Origin: Deinococcus marmoris
GTDB taxonomy: Bacteria > Deinococcota > Deinococci > Deinococcales > Deinococcaceae
Direction: 5' to 3'
NCBI RefSeq assembly: GCF_001949125.1
Contig: NZ_MSTI01000018.1
Span: 1 to 64,000 of the forward strand
DNA length: 64,000 nucleotides
Below are positions 9,097 through 19,188 of the stretch, piece after piece; position 1 is the stretch's first letter, and the number at the start of each line of letters is the position of its first letter. The position numbers and the translations under genes are program-made. Under the pieces are notes generated by a model. That model ran no database searches. It was not told the DNA's origin and saw only the letters and a list, made by a program, of their open reading frames with translations.

Positions 9097-9539
9097 GTCA
9101 AGCCTCCTTGATCTGTTAGAGAGCAGCTTCGGGGATGGATGCACTCAACAGGGGGTTGAGTTCCCATCAAGAATCTGAGATTGGATAGGTCCTCTGCCTG
9201 TCAACTGCGAGCCTGAGATGGAATTGACCGCCTGGAAAAAATTCTCCGCGCGCGTCAAACTTCCTTGACTTGAGAGTACGGCTTCATTGACCCTAATGTC
9301 AACTAAGCTTGACTTAGCGCTGGCAGAGTCGCCTCAGTTTCTCAAGGTCAACATTCTGTACCCTCATCAAAAATGAGAGAAAATATGTGACAATAGGAAA
9401 GTTGCGTCCGCAAACGCACTCCTTTTTGATTTTTCACGTTCAAGGCGATCAAGATGTAAATCGCTTCTTTGGAATTGATGTCGGTGCCTGGAAAAATGGT
9501 TGTCGCGCCGCGCTGAAATTCCTACCCGGAGGACACTGA
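9097..9539. other. Divergent promoter region, AT-richer than its surroundings
   Basis: This gap of 443 bases separates the minus-strand 4TM operon from the plus-strand winged-helix gene. It holds the palindrome pair and promoter described separately. A third GTCAA half-site lies near 9348. A run of A/T-rich sequence (9360-9480) precedes the plus-strand gene. No small gene was evident. Confidence 0.6.
9254..9313 (-). promoter_or_regulatory. Two-operator promoter of the 4TM-XRE-ABC operon
   Basis: Two palindromes of identical form, GTCAA-N6-TTGAC, lie at 9254-9269 and 9298-9313, 44 bases apart. On the minus strand TTGACA (9297-9302) and TACTCT (9273-9278) form a -35/-10 pair with an 18-base spacer. 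One operator therefore overlaps the -35 box and the other lies just downstream of the -10 box. This is a classical repressor layout. The XRE protein of the same operon is the obvious candidate ligand; that link is inference. Confidence 0.65.
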
Positions 9540-10046
9540 ATGTTTAATCCCCCCACCCTGGAAGACCTGCAAGAAACCCGCCGCGCCAATGAAAAGCTGG
9601 TCCTGAGTGCCCTGGACAGCAAGCCCGAATGGGTTGAAACCGAACTGGCCAAGACCACTGGACTGGCCCTGTCGCATCTGCGCGCCGCCCTCGCCAGCCT
9701 GCTGGATCAGGGCCGCGTGCGCCGTCTGCCCGGCACCGGCACCCGCGCGGTGTACGGTCTGGCCGATCCCGGTCTGGCCGACGTGCCTGCCACGCCCCTG
9801 ACGGTGGACGCCAAGAAAGTCCGCGATTACCTGGAAGGCCGCGCCGACAGCGCCCTGTACATGAGCGAGCAGCTCCGCATGACCCGCGAGGACGTCATGA
9901 CCGCGCTGAGCCTGCTGAACGCGCACGGCATGGTCACCTGCACCTTCGTGGGCAGTCTGGTCATCTTCCGCATGAAGGAAGTGCAGGCGCTGGGCACCGA
10001 GCAGGCCGCCCCCGCCGCGACGGGCAAGAAAAAGCAAGTCGCCTGA
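9540..10046 (+). CDS. Predicted protein with two winged-helix segments
   Basis: The 168-residue protein reads like a tandem pair of helix-turn-helix domains. Residues 10-75 hold ELAKTTGLALSHLRAALASL and a wing-like VRRLPGTGTRAVYGL. Residues 90-150 hold MSEQLRMTREDVMTALSLL and a wing TCTFVGSLVIFRM. The C-terminus is basic (GKKKQVA). It is probably a DNA-binding regulator, but I do not recognise a named family. GGAGG lies 7 bases upstream of the ATG. A terminator follows, so it is a single-gene unit with a long upstream region. Confidence 0.75.
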   Translation: MFNPPTLEDLQETRRANEKLVLSALDSKPEWVETELAKTTGLALSHLRAALASLLDQGRVRRLPGTGTRAVYGLADPGLADVPATPLTVDAKKVRDYLEGRADSALYMSEQLRMTREDVMTALSLLNAHGMVTCTFVGSLVIFRMKEVQALGTEQAAPAATGKKKQVA

Positions 10047-10074
10047 ATCCCCTGAACTGAGCGGATTGCACGGC

Positions 10075-10112
10075 AGCCGGGTTTCCCTGAATTGGGAGGC
10101 TCGGCTTTTTTC
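10075..10112 (+). terminator. Rho-independent terminator
   Basis: AGCCG-G-TTTCCC pairs with GGGAGG-C-CGGCT, followed by TTTTTT. Confidence 0.85.
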
Positions 10113-10155
10113 TGTTCATGGCGTGTAGAAAGGGACATGCAGCGGACAGTTTTCC

Positions 10156-10181
10156 CCATCAACTTTCAACCCTCACCCATC
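10156..10181. repeat. Short intergenic repeat, family C
   Basis: These 26 bases match the reverse complement of 57253-57278 at 25 of 26 positions. The core is CATCAACTTTCAACC. It lies between a terminator and the next small gene. Confidence 0.6.
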
Positions 10182-10246
10182 CACCCTAAAGCCCTCTTCA
10201 CCCACTTCGCCCTCATCCGGCCCGGCCTGCGCTCAGGCTGGGGGGC

Positions 10247-10426
10247 ATGAGCGACGACATCAAGCCGGGTTACGATCCCGCCAACCAGTCTCCCGCCGAA
10301 GGCCAGAGCCACCCGATTCCCGAGGCAGACCGGGGCAAGGCTCCCAACTTTGATCCCGCCGATAAGGACGGCCCCGCTGAAGGTAGCCGGGACGCCGTGG
10401 AAGACGACAGCACGCCCCACAGCTAA
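10247..10426 (+). CDS. Small acidic, probably disordered protein upstream of nth
   Basis: The 59-residue product is Pro-, Asp- and Gly-rich with no hydrophobic core. It carries a two-fold repeat: YDPANQSPAEG and FDPADKDGPAEG. GGGGG lies just before the ATG. The stop is 6 bases from the endonuclease III start, so the two are probably co-transcribed. The regular codon-position GC pattern and internal repeat support a real gene. Function is unknown. Confidence 0.55.
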   Translation: MSDDIKPGYDPANQSPAEGQSHPIPEADRGKAPNFDPADKDGPAEGSRDAVEDDSTPHS

Positions 10427-10432
10427 CGCGCG

Positions 10433-11200
10433 ATGACCGCTGAACCCGTCCTGAACGCAGCCCGTCCTGAGAGAGAGCGGGCTGAACTGCTAGCGTGGAT
10501 CAGGGAAACGCTGCACGCCGAATACGGGGACCGTCACCTGGACCCCCGCCGCGAGCCGATGCACGAGCTGATCAGCACCATCCTGTCGCAGCGGACCACC
10601 TGGCAGGACGAGGCCGCCGCCTACGACGAACTGTGCGAGATCGGTGATTGGGACGCCATTATCGCCGCGCCCACCGAGGCCGTGGCCCACGCCATCCGCC
10701 GCAGCAATTACCCGGAGGCCAAGGCCCCACGCATTAAGGAAACGTTGCGCCAGATCAGGGATTCGCCGGGTGGCTACAATCTGGAATTCCTGCGCGACAT
10801 GCCCAGCAAGGACGCGCTGAAATGGCTGACGGATTTGCCCGGAGTAGGCGTGAAAACGGCCAGTCTCGTTCTGCTGTTCAACTACGCCCACCCCGTTTTT
10901 CCAGTGGATACCCACGTCCACCGTATCACCACCCGCACAGGCGCGATTCCCCTGATGGGCGAGCAGGCGGCCCACCGCGCCCTTCTCAAGGTGCTGCCCG
11001 ACGATCCACCCTTTCTATACGAGCTGCATCTGAATCTCCTGAAGCACGGTCAGCAAGTGTGCCACTGGAGCCGCCCCAAATGTGGCGTGTGCATCCTGCG
11101 CGAGCGCTGCGACGCTTACGCAATTTTTGGTGACAGGGTGCCGAGTTTCACCGAGACGAAGGCGAGTGGAAAGGGAAAGGCGACGAAGTCCCAAAAGTGA
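10433..11200 (+). CDS. nth: Endonuclease III-like DNA glycosylase
   Basis: This is a base-excision repair enzyme of the HhH-GPD superfamily that removes oxidised pyrimidines and nicks at AP sites. The 255-residue protein has the helix-hairpin-helix LPGVGVKTASLVLLF, whose Lys is the Schiff-base residue, and the catalytic Asp in PVDTHVHR. The [4Fe-4S] motif is exact: C-x6-C-x2-C-x5-C in CHWSRPKCGVCILRERC. The N-terminal half has LSQRTTWQDEAAAYDEL where E. coli Nth has LSAQATD, so it belongs to a diverged subgroup. Deinococcus is known to carry several Nth paralogues. A basic tail (SGKGKATKSQK) ends the protein. Confidence 0.92.
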   Translation: MTAEPVLNAARPERERAELLAWIRETLHAEYGDRHLDPRREPMHELISTILSQRTTWQDEAAAYDELCEIGDWDAIIAAPTEAVAHAIRRSNYPEAKAPRIKETLRQIRDSPGGYNLEFLRDMPSKDALKWLTDLPGVGVKTASLVLLFNYAHPVFPVDTHVHRITTRTGAIPLMGEQAAHRALLKVLPDDPPFLYELHLNLLKHGQQVCHWSRPKCGVCILRERCDAYAIFGDRVPSFTETKASGKGKATKSQK

Positions 11201-11349
11201 ATGTTCGCTTGGAGGCGTGACATTCAACCCGCGTTCAATCCCCCAATTCCCGCGCCCAAACGCGATACACTGTGCGGCTGTGACGCGCCCGCCTCCCTGC
11301 TAACCTCAAGCAATTTCCGGGGCCGCCGCGCGCACACCCCGGAGGAGTT

Positions 11350-12885
11350 TTGAGTTACTGGCGCAATACCATGAAACCTTTGCTGGACGACGAAACAGGC
11401 ACGATGTTCAAGCACGCCCCGGTGCGCGTGACCTTGGCCTTTCCCAACCGCTACAGCGTGGGCATGGCCTCGCTGGGCTTTCAGGTCATCTACCGCATGT
11501 TCAACAATGAGGAAGGCGTCGCCTGCGAACGGGCCTTTCTGCCCGACGATGTGGACGCCTTTGAAAAGCTGGGCCAGCCGCTGCCCACCGTGGAAACCGG
11601 GCGCGAGGCCGGGGACTGCGAACTGTTCGCCATGAGCGTGTCCTTTGAGTTGGACCTGACCAACATCATCCGCATGCTGGACGTGGTGGGGATTCACCCC
11701 CTGCGCGAAAAGCGCGACGACAGCGACGCCATCGTGATGATCGGCGGGCCACTGACGTCCTCTAATCCATACCCGCTGGTCCCCTTTGCCGATGTGATCG
11801 TGATCGGTGACGGCGAACAGATTATTCCCGTGGTGTCCGACGCCCTGCGCGAAGCCACCTCCCGTGAAGATTTCTACGATCTCATTGATGGGATGCCAGG
11901 GATTTTCCTGCCCGCCCGGCACACGCATGAACCCACCTGGGCCACCGCGCCCAAGGAACTGCTGCCCGCTTACAGCCAGATCGTGACGCCGCACAGCGAA
12001 CTGAGCAACATGTTTCTGGTGGAAGCGCAGCGCGGCTGCCCGCGCCCCTGCACCTTCTGTCTGGCGCGCACCATGTACGGCCCCAACCGCAACAACGGCG
12101 GCCAGGAACTGCTGGACGTGATTCCCGACTGGGCACAGAAGGTGGGGCTGGTGGGCGCGGCCCTCTCGGATTTTCCACACACCAAGTTCGTGGGCCGCAC
12201 GCTGACCGAGCGCGGCGTGAAGCTGGGCGTCAGTTCCATCCGCGCTGACACGGTGGACGAGGAACTGGCCGAGATTCTGAAGGCGGGCGGCCTGCGAACC
12301 TTCACAGTGGCCAGCGACGCCCCCAGCGAACGCCTGCGCCGCTGGCTCAAGAAGGGCATTACCACCGAGGACTTGCTCAAAACCGCGCAGATCAGCCGTG
12401 ACCTGGGCTTTTCCGGCCTCAAGGTCTACATGATGATCGGTCTGGGGCCGGAAAACGACGACGACATCACCGAGTTGATCTCGTTCACCAAGGAACTGGC
12501 AGGCATCAACCGCATCGCACTGGGCATCTCGCCCTTTGTTCCCAAGCGCCACACGCCGCATTTTGCCGATCCCTTTGGGGGCGTGCAGATTATTGAGGCG
12601 CGGCTCAAGCGTATCCAGAAAGAACTGCGCCGCACCGCCGAGCTTCGCAACGTGTCTGCCAAATGGGCCTGGGTGGAAAGCGTGATCGCGCGGGGTGGCC
12701 CGGAAATTGGCATGGCCGCCTACACCCTTTACCGCAACGAGAGCATCGGCGCGTGGAAAAAAGCGCTGGATGAGATCGGCTGGGTGGATGAGTACGGGGA
12801 CAACGACGCCTCGTCCATCTCGCTGCCGCCGGGCCAGTACGCGGCGCACGGAGTCAGCGCACACGCCGATGGACTGGCTGTTTAG
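11350..12885 (+). CDS. B12-binding-type radical SAM protein
   Basis: The 511-residue protein has an N-terminal cobalamin-binding-like region (residues 20-190, FPNRYSVGMASLGFQ; MIGGPLTSSNP). A radical SAM core follows, with the cluster motif C-x3-C-x2-C in RGCPRPCTFC near residue 230. The reaction is not known; relatives of this type occur widely in the Deinococcus-Thermus group. I chose a TTG start at 11350 because GGAGGAG lies just upstream and the next ATG (11371) is too far from it. The gene stands alone between nth and a GNAT gene. Confidence 0.85.
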   Translation: MSYWRNTMKPLLDDETGTMFKHAPVRVTLAFPNRYSVGMASLGFQVIYRMFNNEEGVACERAFLPDDVDAFEKLGQPLPTVETGREAGDCELFAMSVSFELDLTNIIRMLDVVGIHPLREKRDDSDAIVMIGGPLTSSNPYPLVPFADVIVIGDGEQIIPVVSDALREATSREDFYDLIDGMPGIFLPARHTHEPTWATAPKELLPAYSQIVTPHSELSNMFLVEAQRGCPRPCTFCLARTMYGPNRNNGGQELLDVIPDWAQKVGLVGAALSDFPHTKFVGRTLTERGVKLGVSSIRADTVDEELAEILKAGGLRTFTVASDAPSERLRRWLKKGITTEDLLKTAQISRDLGFSGLKVYMMIGLGPENDDDITELISFTKELAGINRIALGISPFVPKRHTPHFADPFGGVQIIEARLKRIQKELRRTAELRNVSAKWAWVESVIARGGPEIGMAAYTLYRNESIGAWKKALDEIGWVDEYGDNDASSISLPPGQYAAHGVSAHADGLAV

Positions 12886-12907
12886 AGCAGTTCTGGTTCT
12901 CAGACGG

Positions 12908-12932
12908 TCCCTCTCTGTTGGCTGGAGAGGGA
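12908..12932 (+). terminator. Weak terminator-like hairpin
   Basis: TCCCTCTC (12908-12915) pairs with GAGAGGGA (12925-12932), followed only by TTTCT. Confidence 0.4.
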
Positions 12933-12996
12933 TTTCTGCTGTCGTCCTCCGCCGATTGGCCGATGCGCGGCGGACGCTCCCGTGTTCTATTCACCT

Positions 12997-13977
12997 ATGG
13001 AACGCACAGCCTCTCCCCCACTGCCCGGCTTCCCAGACCTCCAACTCCGGGAGGGCGGCGCCGCAGACTTCGCCCGTCTGGCCCAATTCCTGAGCGCCGC
13101 CCATCCCGACGCCCCCACTTCCGCAGAGGATTTGGAGCGGCTGGCGGCGGGGCGACTACCGGACGAACCCCATCGGCAGCTTCTGGCCCTGCATGGCGAG
13201 AACATCGTGGGGCTGGCGGAAATGGGCGTGCCACGCATGGACGGGCATCCCGGCTGGCTGGAAATCAAAATTCGCACCGGGCAGGACGAGGCGGGCGGCA
13301 AACTGGCGGAAGAATTATTGAAGCTGGCCCAGAACAGCGCCGCCGAACTGGGCGCAAAAACCCTGGTCTCTCACGTCCACGAAATCTGGTGGGAACATCC
13401 CTTTCTGCTCGCGCGTGGCTATGCCGAACATGACCGGATGTGGCACAGCACCCTGGACCTGCGGACGCTGGACTTTGACCGTTTTGTGGGGACGGGAACG
13501 CGAGTATCGGAGGCGGGTCTCACCCTTCGCCCGCTCTCGGAGCTGGGCAAATTTGACGAGACACAGCAGCGCCGCCTCTACACGCTGGTTGCGGCCCTGC
13601 TGAATGACGTCCCCAGCACCACGCCAGTCAGCGTGTGGCCCTTTGAGGTCTGGCAGCGCCGCGCGGGTGTGAAGATGCTGCCCGAGGGCGTGTTCATCGC
13701 CGTGGCTCCGACGGGCGAATGGGTGGGCCTGAGCGAACTGTACCTGCCCATCGCCACGCGCCCCGGCACGCTGCACAACGGCCTGACCGGCGTTCTGCCG
13801 GGGTGGCGCGGGCGCGGCCTGGCCCTCAAGCTGGCCGCCGCCCACGCCGCACTGGAGCGGGGATTCACGCATTCGCGGACGGGCAACCACAGCAGCAATA
13901 CACCCATGCTGGCGGTCAATGAGCGGCTGGGTTTTGTGCAGGAGGGTGCGCGGGTGACGCTGAGAAAAGTAGTCTAG
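12997..13977 (+). CDS. GNAT-family acetyltransferase with two GNAT halves
   Basis: The 326-residue protein has two regions of GNAT character. The N-terminal half (residues 15-150) holds LLALHGENIVGLAEMGV. The C-terminal half (residues 165-326) holds the acetyl-CoA loop GVLPGWRGRGLALKLAAAHAAL and the end NERLGFVQEGARVTLRK. Only the second has a clear Q/RxxGxG/A-type loop. The substrate is unknown. I chose ATG 12997; a GTG 15 bases upstream is in frame. The stop codon overlaps that of the convergent CHASE2-GGDEF gene in a shared CTAG. Confidence 0.83.
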   Translation: MERTASPPLPGFPDLQLREGGAADFARLAQFLSAAHPDAPTSAEDLERLAAGRLPDEPHRQLLALHGENIVGLAEMGVPRMDGHPGWLEIKIRTGQDEAGGKLAEELLKLAQNSAAELGAKTLVSHVHEIWWEHPFLLARGYAEHDRMWHSTLDLRTLDFDRFVGTGTRVSEAGLTLRPLSELGKFDETQQRRLYTLVAALLNDVPSTTPVSVWPFEVWQRRAGVKMLPEGVFIAVAPTGEWVGLSELYLPIATRPGTLHNGLTGVLPGWRGRGLALKLAAAHAALERGFTHSRTGNHSSNTPMLAVNERLGFVQEGARVTLRKVV

Positions 13978-15473
13978 ACCCGCCACTGCTGGCGCTGGTA
14001 CTTGATGCGGTAGCGGCTGCGGCTGGCGGCCTCGATCAGGTCGCTGGGGGTGTTGATGTCCGGGCCGGTGCTGGCCCCACCGACGCTCGCCTGAAGGGAC
14101 AGATCACGGTACGCCACGGTGTCCAGCGAGAGTTGCACCCGGCGGGTCAGGTCGGCCAGTTCGGCAGAGGCGGTGTTGTCCAGCAGCACGGCGAACTCGT
14201 CGGGACCCCAGCGGAAGATCAGGTCGCCCCGGCGCTTGTGCTGCATGATGCGGCCCGCCAGCTCGCGCAGCAGCTCATCCCCGGCGGCGTACCCGTACAC
14301 CGAATTGACCTTGCGAAAGCCGCTGAGGTCCACCAGCAGCAGCCCCAGCGGACGGCTCTGGCGGCCCTGCCAGCGGCTCTCCACGGCGCGGGTAAAGGCC
14401 AGGCGGTTGCCGAAGCCGGTCAGGGGATCGCGCACGCCGGAACGGCGCAGAATCCACCAGCGTTCCAGCATGACCAGCCCGGTGCCCAGCACCGCACACA
14501 GCGACAGCGTGACCCCCGGCAGCAGCGAATTGAGCAACCAGTACGGCACGGCCAGCGCCAGCGCCAGCAGCGCGATGGCAAAGCCCCACACCCCGCCCGC
14601 CAGCACGGCGGCAATGGCGGCCAGCACACCGGCCAGCATGACCGTCCACAGCGGCAGAGAGATAAACGGCGCGCTGAGCAGACTGGAGACCGCCCGCGCC
14701 TGTAACTCCACACCGGGGACGGTCTGACCGCTCACGTCCCGCACCGTCGGGCCGCCCACGCCGCTGGCGGTCAGACCCACCAGCACCACCCGGTTCTGAA
14801 AGTCGCCGTAGCGAATAGACCCGTTGACCACGTCACGGAAGGGAATCACGGGCAGGCGCTGGGGATCAGGGGCGCTGTAGCGCAGGATACGCGGCTGTTC
14901 GTCCAGCGGCACGGTGCGCCCCGCCGCCACCGCCAGTTGGCGCGCGAAGCTGGGGGCCAGGTTGCCGGGCAAGGCCGGGTCCGGGTAGGCCGCCTGAAAG
15001 GAGCGCACGATGCCGTCGTCACTCAGGTTCAGGGCGCTGATTCCGGTGGGCGAGCGCCAGTCGGGGCGCAGCGCGGTGGGTTCGCCGGGGGCAGTGGCCA
15101 GCACCACGTTGGGACGGCTGAACACGGCGGCCAGTGCAGCGTCGTTGCGCGCCGGATCGGCCAGCAGCACGTCCACGCCGATGGCCGCGACTCCCGCCTG
15201 ATCCAGCGTGTTCAGGGCCTGACCGTACAGTTCGCGCGGCCAGCTTCCGATGCGCCCGTAATCCCGCAGCGTGGCGTCGTCGATGCCCACCACCAGCACG
15301 CGCCCGTCGGGGGGGCTGGGCAGGGCGCGGTTCAGGGCGTCCCACAGCAGGCCGTTCTCGGGCACCGCCCAGGCCAGCGCCGCCGCCAGCAGCGCGGCCA
15401 GCGGCACAGCCAGCCGCCGGACCGGACGGGCCGTGCCGGGGCGGACCGTCAGGGAATCAGGGAAGCCGAGCAT
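13974..15473 (-). CDS. CHASE2 sensor with a degenerate GGDEF domain
   Basis: The 499-residue membrane protein has an N-terminal helix (residues 20-40) and an extracytoplasmic CHASE2 domain (45-265, VLVVGIDDATLRDYGRIGSW). Several helices follow (270-345), then a cytoplasmic GGDEF domain (355-495). The active-site loop reads WGPDEF instead of GGDEF/GGEEF, so the second Gly is Pro. The metal-binding region is VDLSGFRKVNSVYGYAAGDE. Diguanylate cyclase activity is therefore doubtful; the domain may bind nucleotide only. It overlaps the upstream FecR-domain gene by 17 bases, and the two are surely co-expressed. Confidence 0.88.
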   Translation of the reverse strand: MLGFPDSLTVRPGTARPVRRLAVPLAALLAAALAWAVPENGLLWDALNRALPSPPDGRVLVVGIDDATLRDYGRIGSWPRELYGQALNTLDQAGVAAIGVDVLLADPARNDAALAAVFSRPNVVLATAPGEPTALRPDWRSPTGISALNLSDDGIVRSFQAAYPDPALPGNLAPSFARQLAVAAGRTVPLDEQPRILRYSAPDPQRLPVIPFRDVVNGSIRYGDFQNRVVLVGLTASGVGGPTVRDVSGQTVPGVELQARAVSSLLSAPFISLPLWTVMLAGVLAAIAAVLAGGVWGFAIALLALALAVPYWLLNSLLPGVTLSLCAVLGTGLVMLERWWILRRSGVRDPLTGFGNRLAFTRAVESRWQGRQSRPLGLLLVDLSGFRKVNSVYGYAAGDELLRELAGRIMQHKRRGDLIFRWGPDEFAVLLDNTASAELADLTRRVQLSLDTVAYRDLSLQASVGGASTGPDINTPSDLIEAASRSRYRIKYQRQQWRV

Positions 15474-17130
15474 GACTCTGGTTATCCGCCCCGTCCCGCA
15501 GGGTCAGCGAGGCGGAGGCGTCGGGGGTGGGAAGCGGCACGGACCAGACGAAACGCCCGCCGTCCTGGGTATCCAGTTTGCGGGTATCCACCATGCGGGT
15601 GTAGGTCTGGCCGCCCACCGTGACACCCAGGCCAATGCGGGAGTCTCCGGCATCCGTGACCACGCCGCTCAGGGTCAGGATGCGGCCCACGCGCGTCACG
15701 GCCAGCCCACTCAGGCGCGGCGGCGTGCGGTCCACGGTAATGGGCTTCGTGCGCGTCAGCGTCTGGCCGTAGCGCTGGGCACGGACGGTCACGGTGTACT
15801 GGCCTTCCGGCAGCGAGTCCTGGAGGCGCTCCAGCCGGAACAGCCCGTTCTCGCCGCTCAGGGGAACGGTCTGCCCAGCCACCGTCAGCGTGACCCGCGC
15901 GTCGGGCAGGCTGCGGGCCAAGAGGGCCAGTTCCTGCAAGCTGCGGCCCGGCAGGTCCAGGCTGAGCGTCAGCGCCTGCGCCCGCACCGCGTCCTGCGCG
16001 ATGTTGAAGCGGTCCACGGCGTCGAGTTGCAGCGGAACGAGCTGCCCGCCAGGACTGAGCTGCTGGCCCTGTGAAACGGCCTGTGTTCCAGCTTCCTGGC
16101 CTCCAGCCATCTGGCCCGGCAGCGCCACCTGACCGTCAAAGACCTTGACCAGTCCATTGGCATCCACCCGGAAAACGGTTCCGCGTACCGCCGTACTGAC
16201 CACTGGCGTGTCGATGCGGTAGCCGCCCTGGCCCTTTTCCACCACATTCCAGGCGGTGCCCCGGTCCAGTCTCAGCAGCACCTCGCGCCCCGCACTGGTG
16301 CGCTCGATACTGACCACACTCAGGGCGCTCTGCTCGTTCAGGCGCAGGTAGCCGCCGCCCGTAAAACCGATCTCGGCCCAGGCGGCGGCCCCGGTGTTCA
16401 GCGCCGCGCCGGGTTGCAGATCGTCGCCGATGACTGCCACGCGCGTCGCCCCCCGCTGAAGCAGGCTGACGGGGCCGCGCGTGGCCTCCACGCTGGCCGC
16501 GCCCAGCCCCGTGAATTGCGCGGCATACCACGGATCGGCCTCACGAAAGGCGCTGACCCTGCCGCTGTCCAGCGCGATCTGCTGGCCCGCACCCACTTCG
16601 ATGCTGCGTCCCTTCAGGGCGATCCGCAGCCGCCCGGCGATCACGGCCACCCGCTTCTCGTTGCCATTCAGATCGGCGCGCAGTTGCCCCGCGCCGTCCA
16701 TCACCACATGGTTGCCCGCCACATGCACGGCCACCGGCCCCCGCAGGAAAAACCGCCCGGACAGCAGATCGGCCTCGCCCAGATAGCGCCGCAACTCGGA
16801 AGCGCTGCCGACGACCACCTGACCCACCCGCCCTTCCTGAAGCACGGCCCGGCCCGTACCGACGCGCAGACGGGTGGTGATCTCGGTGGGCGCGGTCTGG
16901 GCACGCCAGGTGCCGTCCGGTCCCTGGATCTCCACGCACCCCTGCGCGGCCCGCAAGACGGGCGGCGGGACGGAAGCGGCCTGACCGGGAACGGCCTGGA
17001 CAGGCGCAGGAGACAGGGGCGAGGTCTGCGCCACGGCCTGTCCACCCGCTCCCAGACAGCCATACAGCGCCATTGACCGCAGCAGAAGTTCACGGGCAGG
17101 CGAGGGAGAGGAAAGGACGCGCGACATCAT
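15457..17130 (-). CDS. Secreted FecR-domain protein paired with CHASE2 sensor
   Basis: The protein has about 557 residues. An N-terminal signal peptide (LLRSMALYGCLGAGGQAVAQ) leads to a Pro-rich stretch. Two FecR-type beta-rich modules then follow, the clearest being RIDTPVVSTAVRGTVFRV with a downstream GLVKVFDGQVALPG. The C-terminal ~190 residues hold Ig-like segments (TLTVAGQTVPLSG; LSGLAVTRVGRILTLSGVV). CHASE2 and FecR proteins are often encoded together, so it probably feeds an envelope signal to the CHASE2 partner. I start at ATG 17130; the adjacent ATG at 17127 is equally possible. TAAACT lies 8 bases upstream, suggesting a leaderless mRNA. Confidence 0.83.
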   Translation of the reverse strand: MMSRVLSSPSPARELLLRSMALYGCLGAGGQAVAQTSPLSPAPVQAVPGQAASVPPPVLRAAQGCVEIQGPDGTWRAQTAPTEITTRLRVGTGRAVLQEGRVGQVVVGSASELRRYLGEADLLSGRFFLRGPVAVHVAGNHVVMDGAGQLRADLNGNEKRVAVIAGRLRIALKGRSIEVGAGQQIALDSGRVSAFREADPWYAAQFTGLGAASVEATRGPVSLLQRGATRVAVIGDDLQPGAALNTGAAAWAEIGFTGGGYLRLNEQSALSVVSIERTSAGREVLLRLDRGTAWNVVEKGQGGYRIDTPVVSTAVRGTVFRVDANGLVKVFDGQVALPGQMAGGQEAGTQAVSQGQQLSPGGQLVPLQLDAVDRFNIAQDAVRAQALTLSLDLPGRSLQELALLARSLPDARVTLTVAGQTVPLSGENGLFRLERLQDSLPEGQYTVTVRAQRYGQTLTRTKPITVDRTPPRLSGLAVTRVGRILTLSGVVTDAGDSRIGLGVTVGGQTYTRMVDTRKLDTQDGGRFVWSVPLPTPDASASLTLRDGADNQSHARLP

Positions 17131-17138
17131 TACCCACC

Positions 17139-17182
17139 AGTTTACGAGAAAAACCTGACATCTGGGCAACCCAAGGTATACT
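17139..17182. promoter_or_regulatory. Back-to-back leaderless promoters for FecR and ABC-F genes
   Basis: On the plus strand CTGACA (17155-17160), a 16-base spacer and TATACT (17177-17182) lie 7 bases before the GTG at 17190. On the minus strand TAAACT (17139-17144) lies 8 bases before the ATG at 17130. The two start codons are only 59 bases apart, so the promoters must interfere or be co-regulated. Confidence 0.6.
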
Positions 17183-17189
17183 TAAGGGC

Positions 17190-19106
<1,917 letters not shown>

Positions 19107-19128
19107 ATTTCTGGAACAGGGAATAGAA

Positions 19129-19158
19129 AACGCCCCCCATTGCGGGGGGCGTTCTTTT
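19129..19158. terminator. Bidirectional terminator
   Basis: AACGCCCCCC (19129-19138) pairs with GGGGGGCGTT (19144-19153), with CTTTT after it on the plus strand and TTTTC on the minus strand. It serves both the ABC-F gene and the convergent Ig-like lipoprotein gene. Confidence 0.9.
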
Positions 19159-19188
19159 GTCAACTTCTGGCCGGGACCAGATTGAGAT

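Noticed and set aside
11224..12864. 546-codon minus-strand frame
   Set aside because: It is fully antisense to the radical SAM gene and has the low-complexity His/Gly/Gln content typical of shadows of GC-rich genes.
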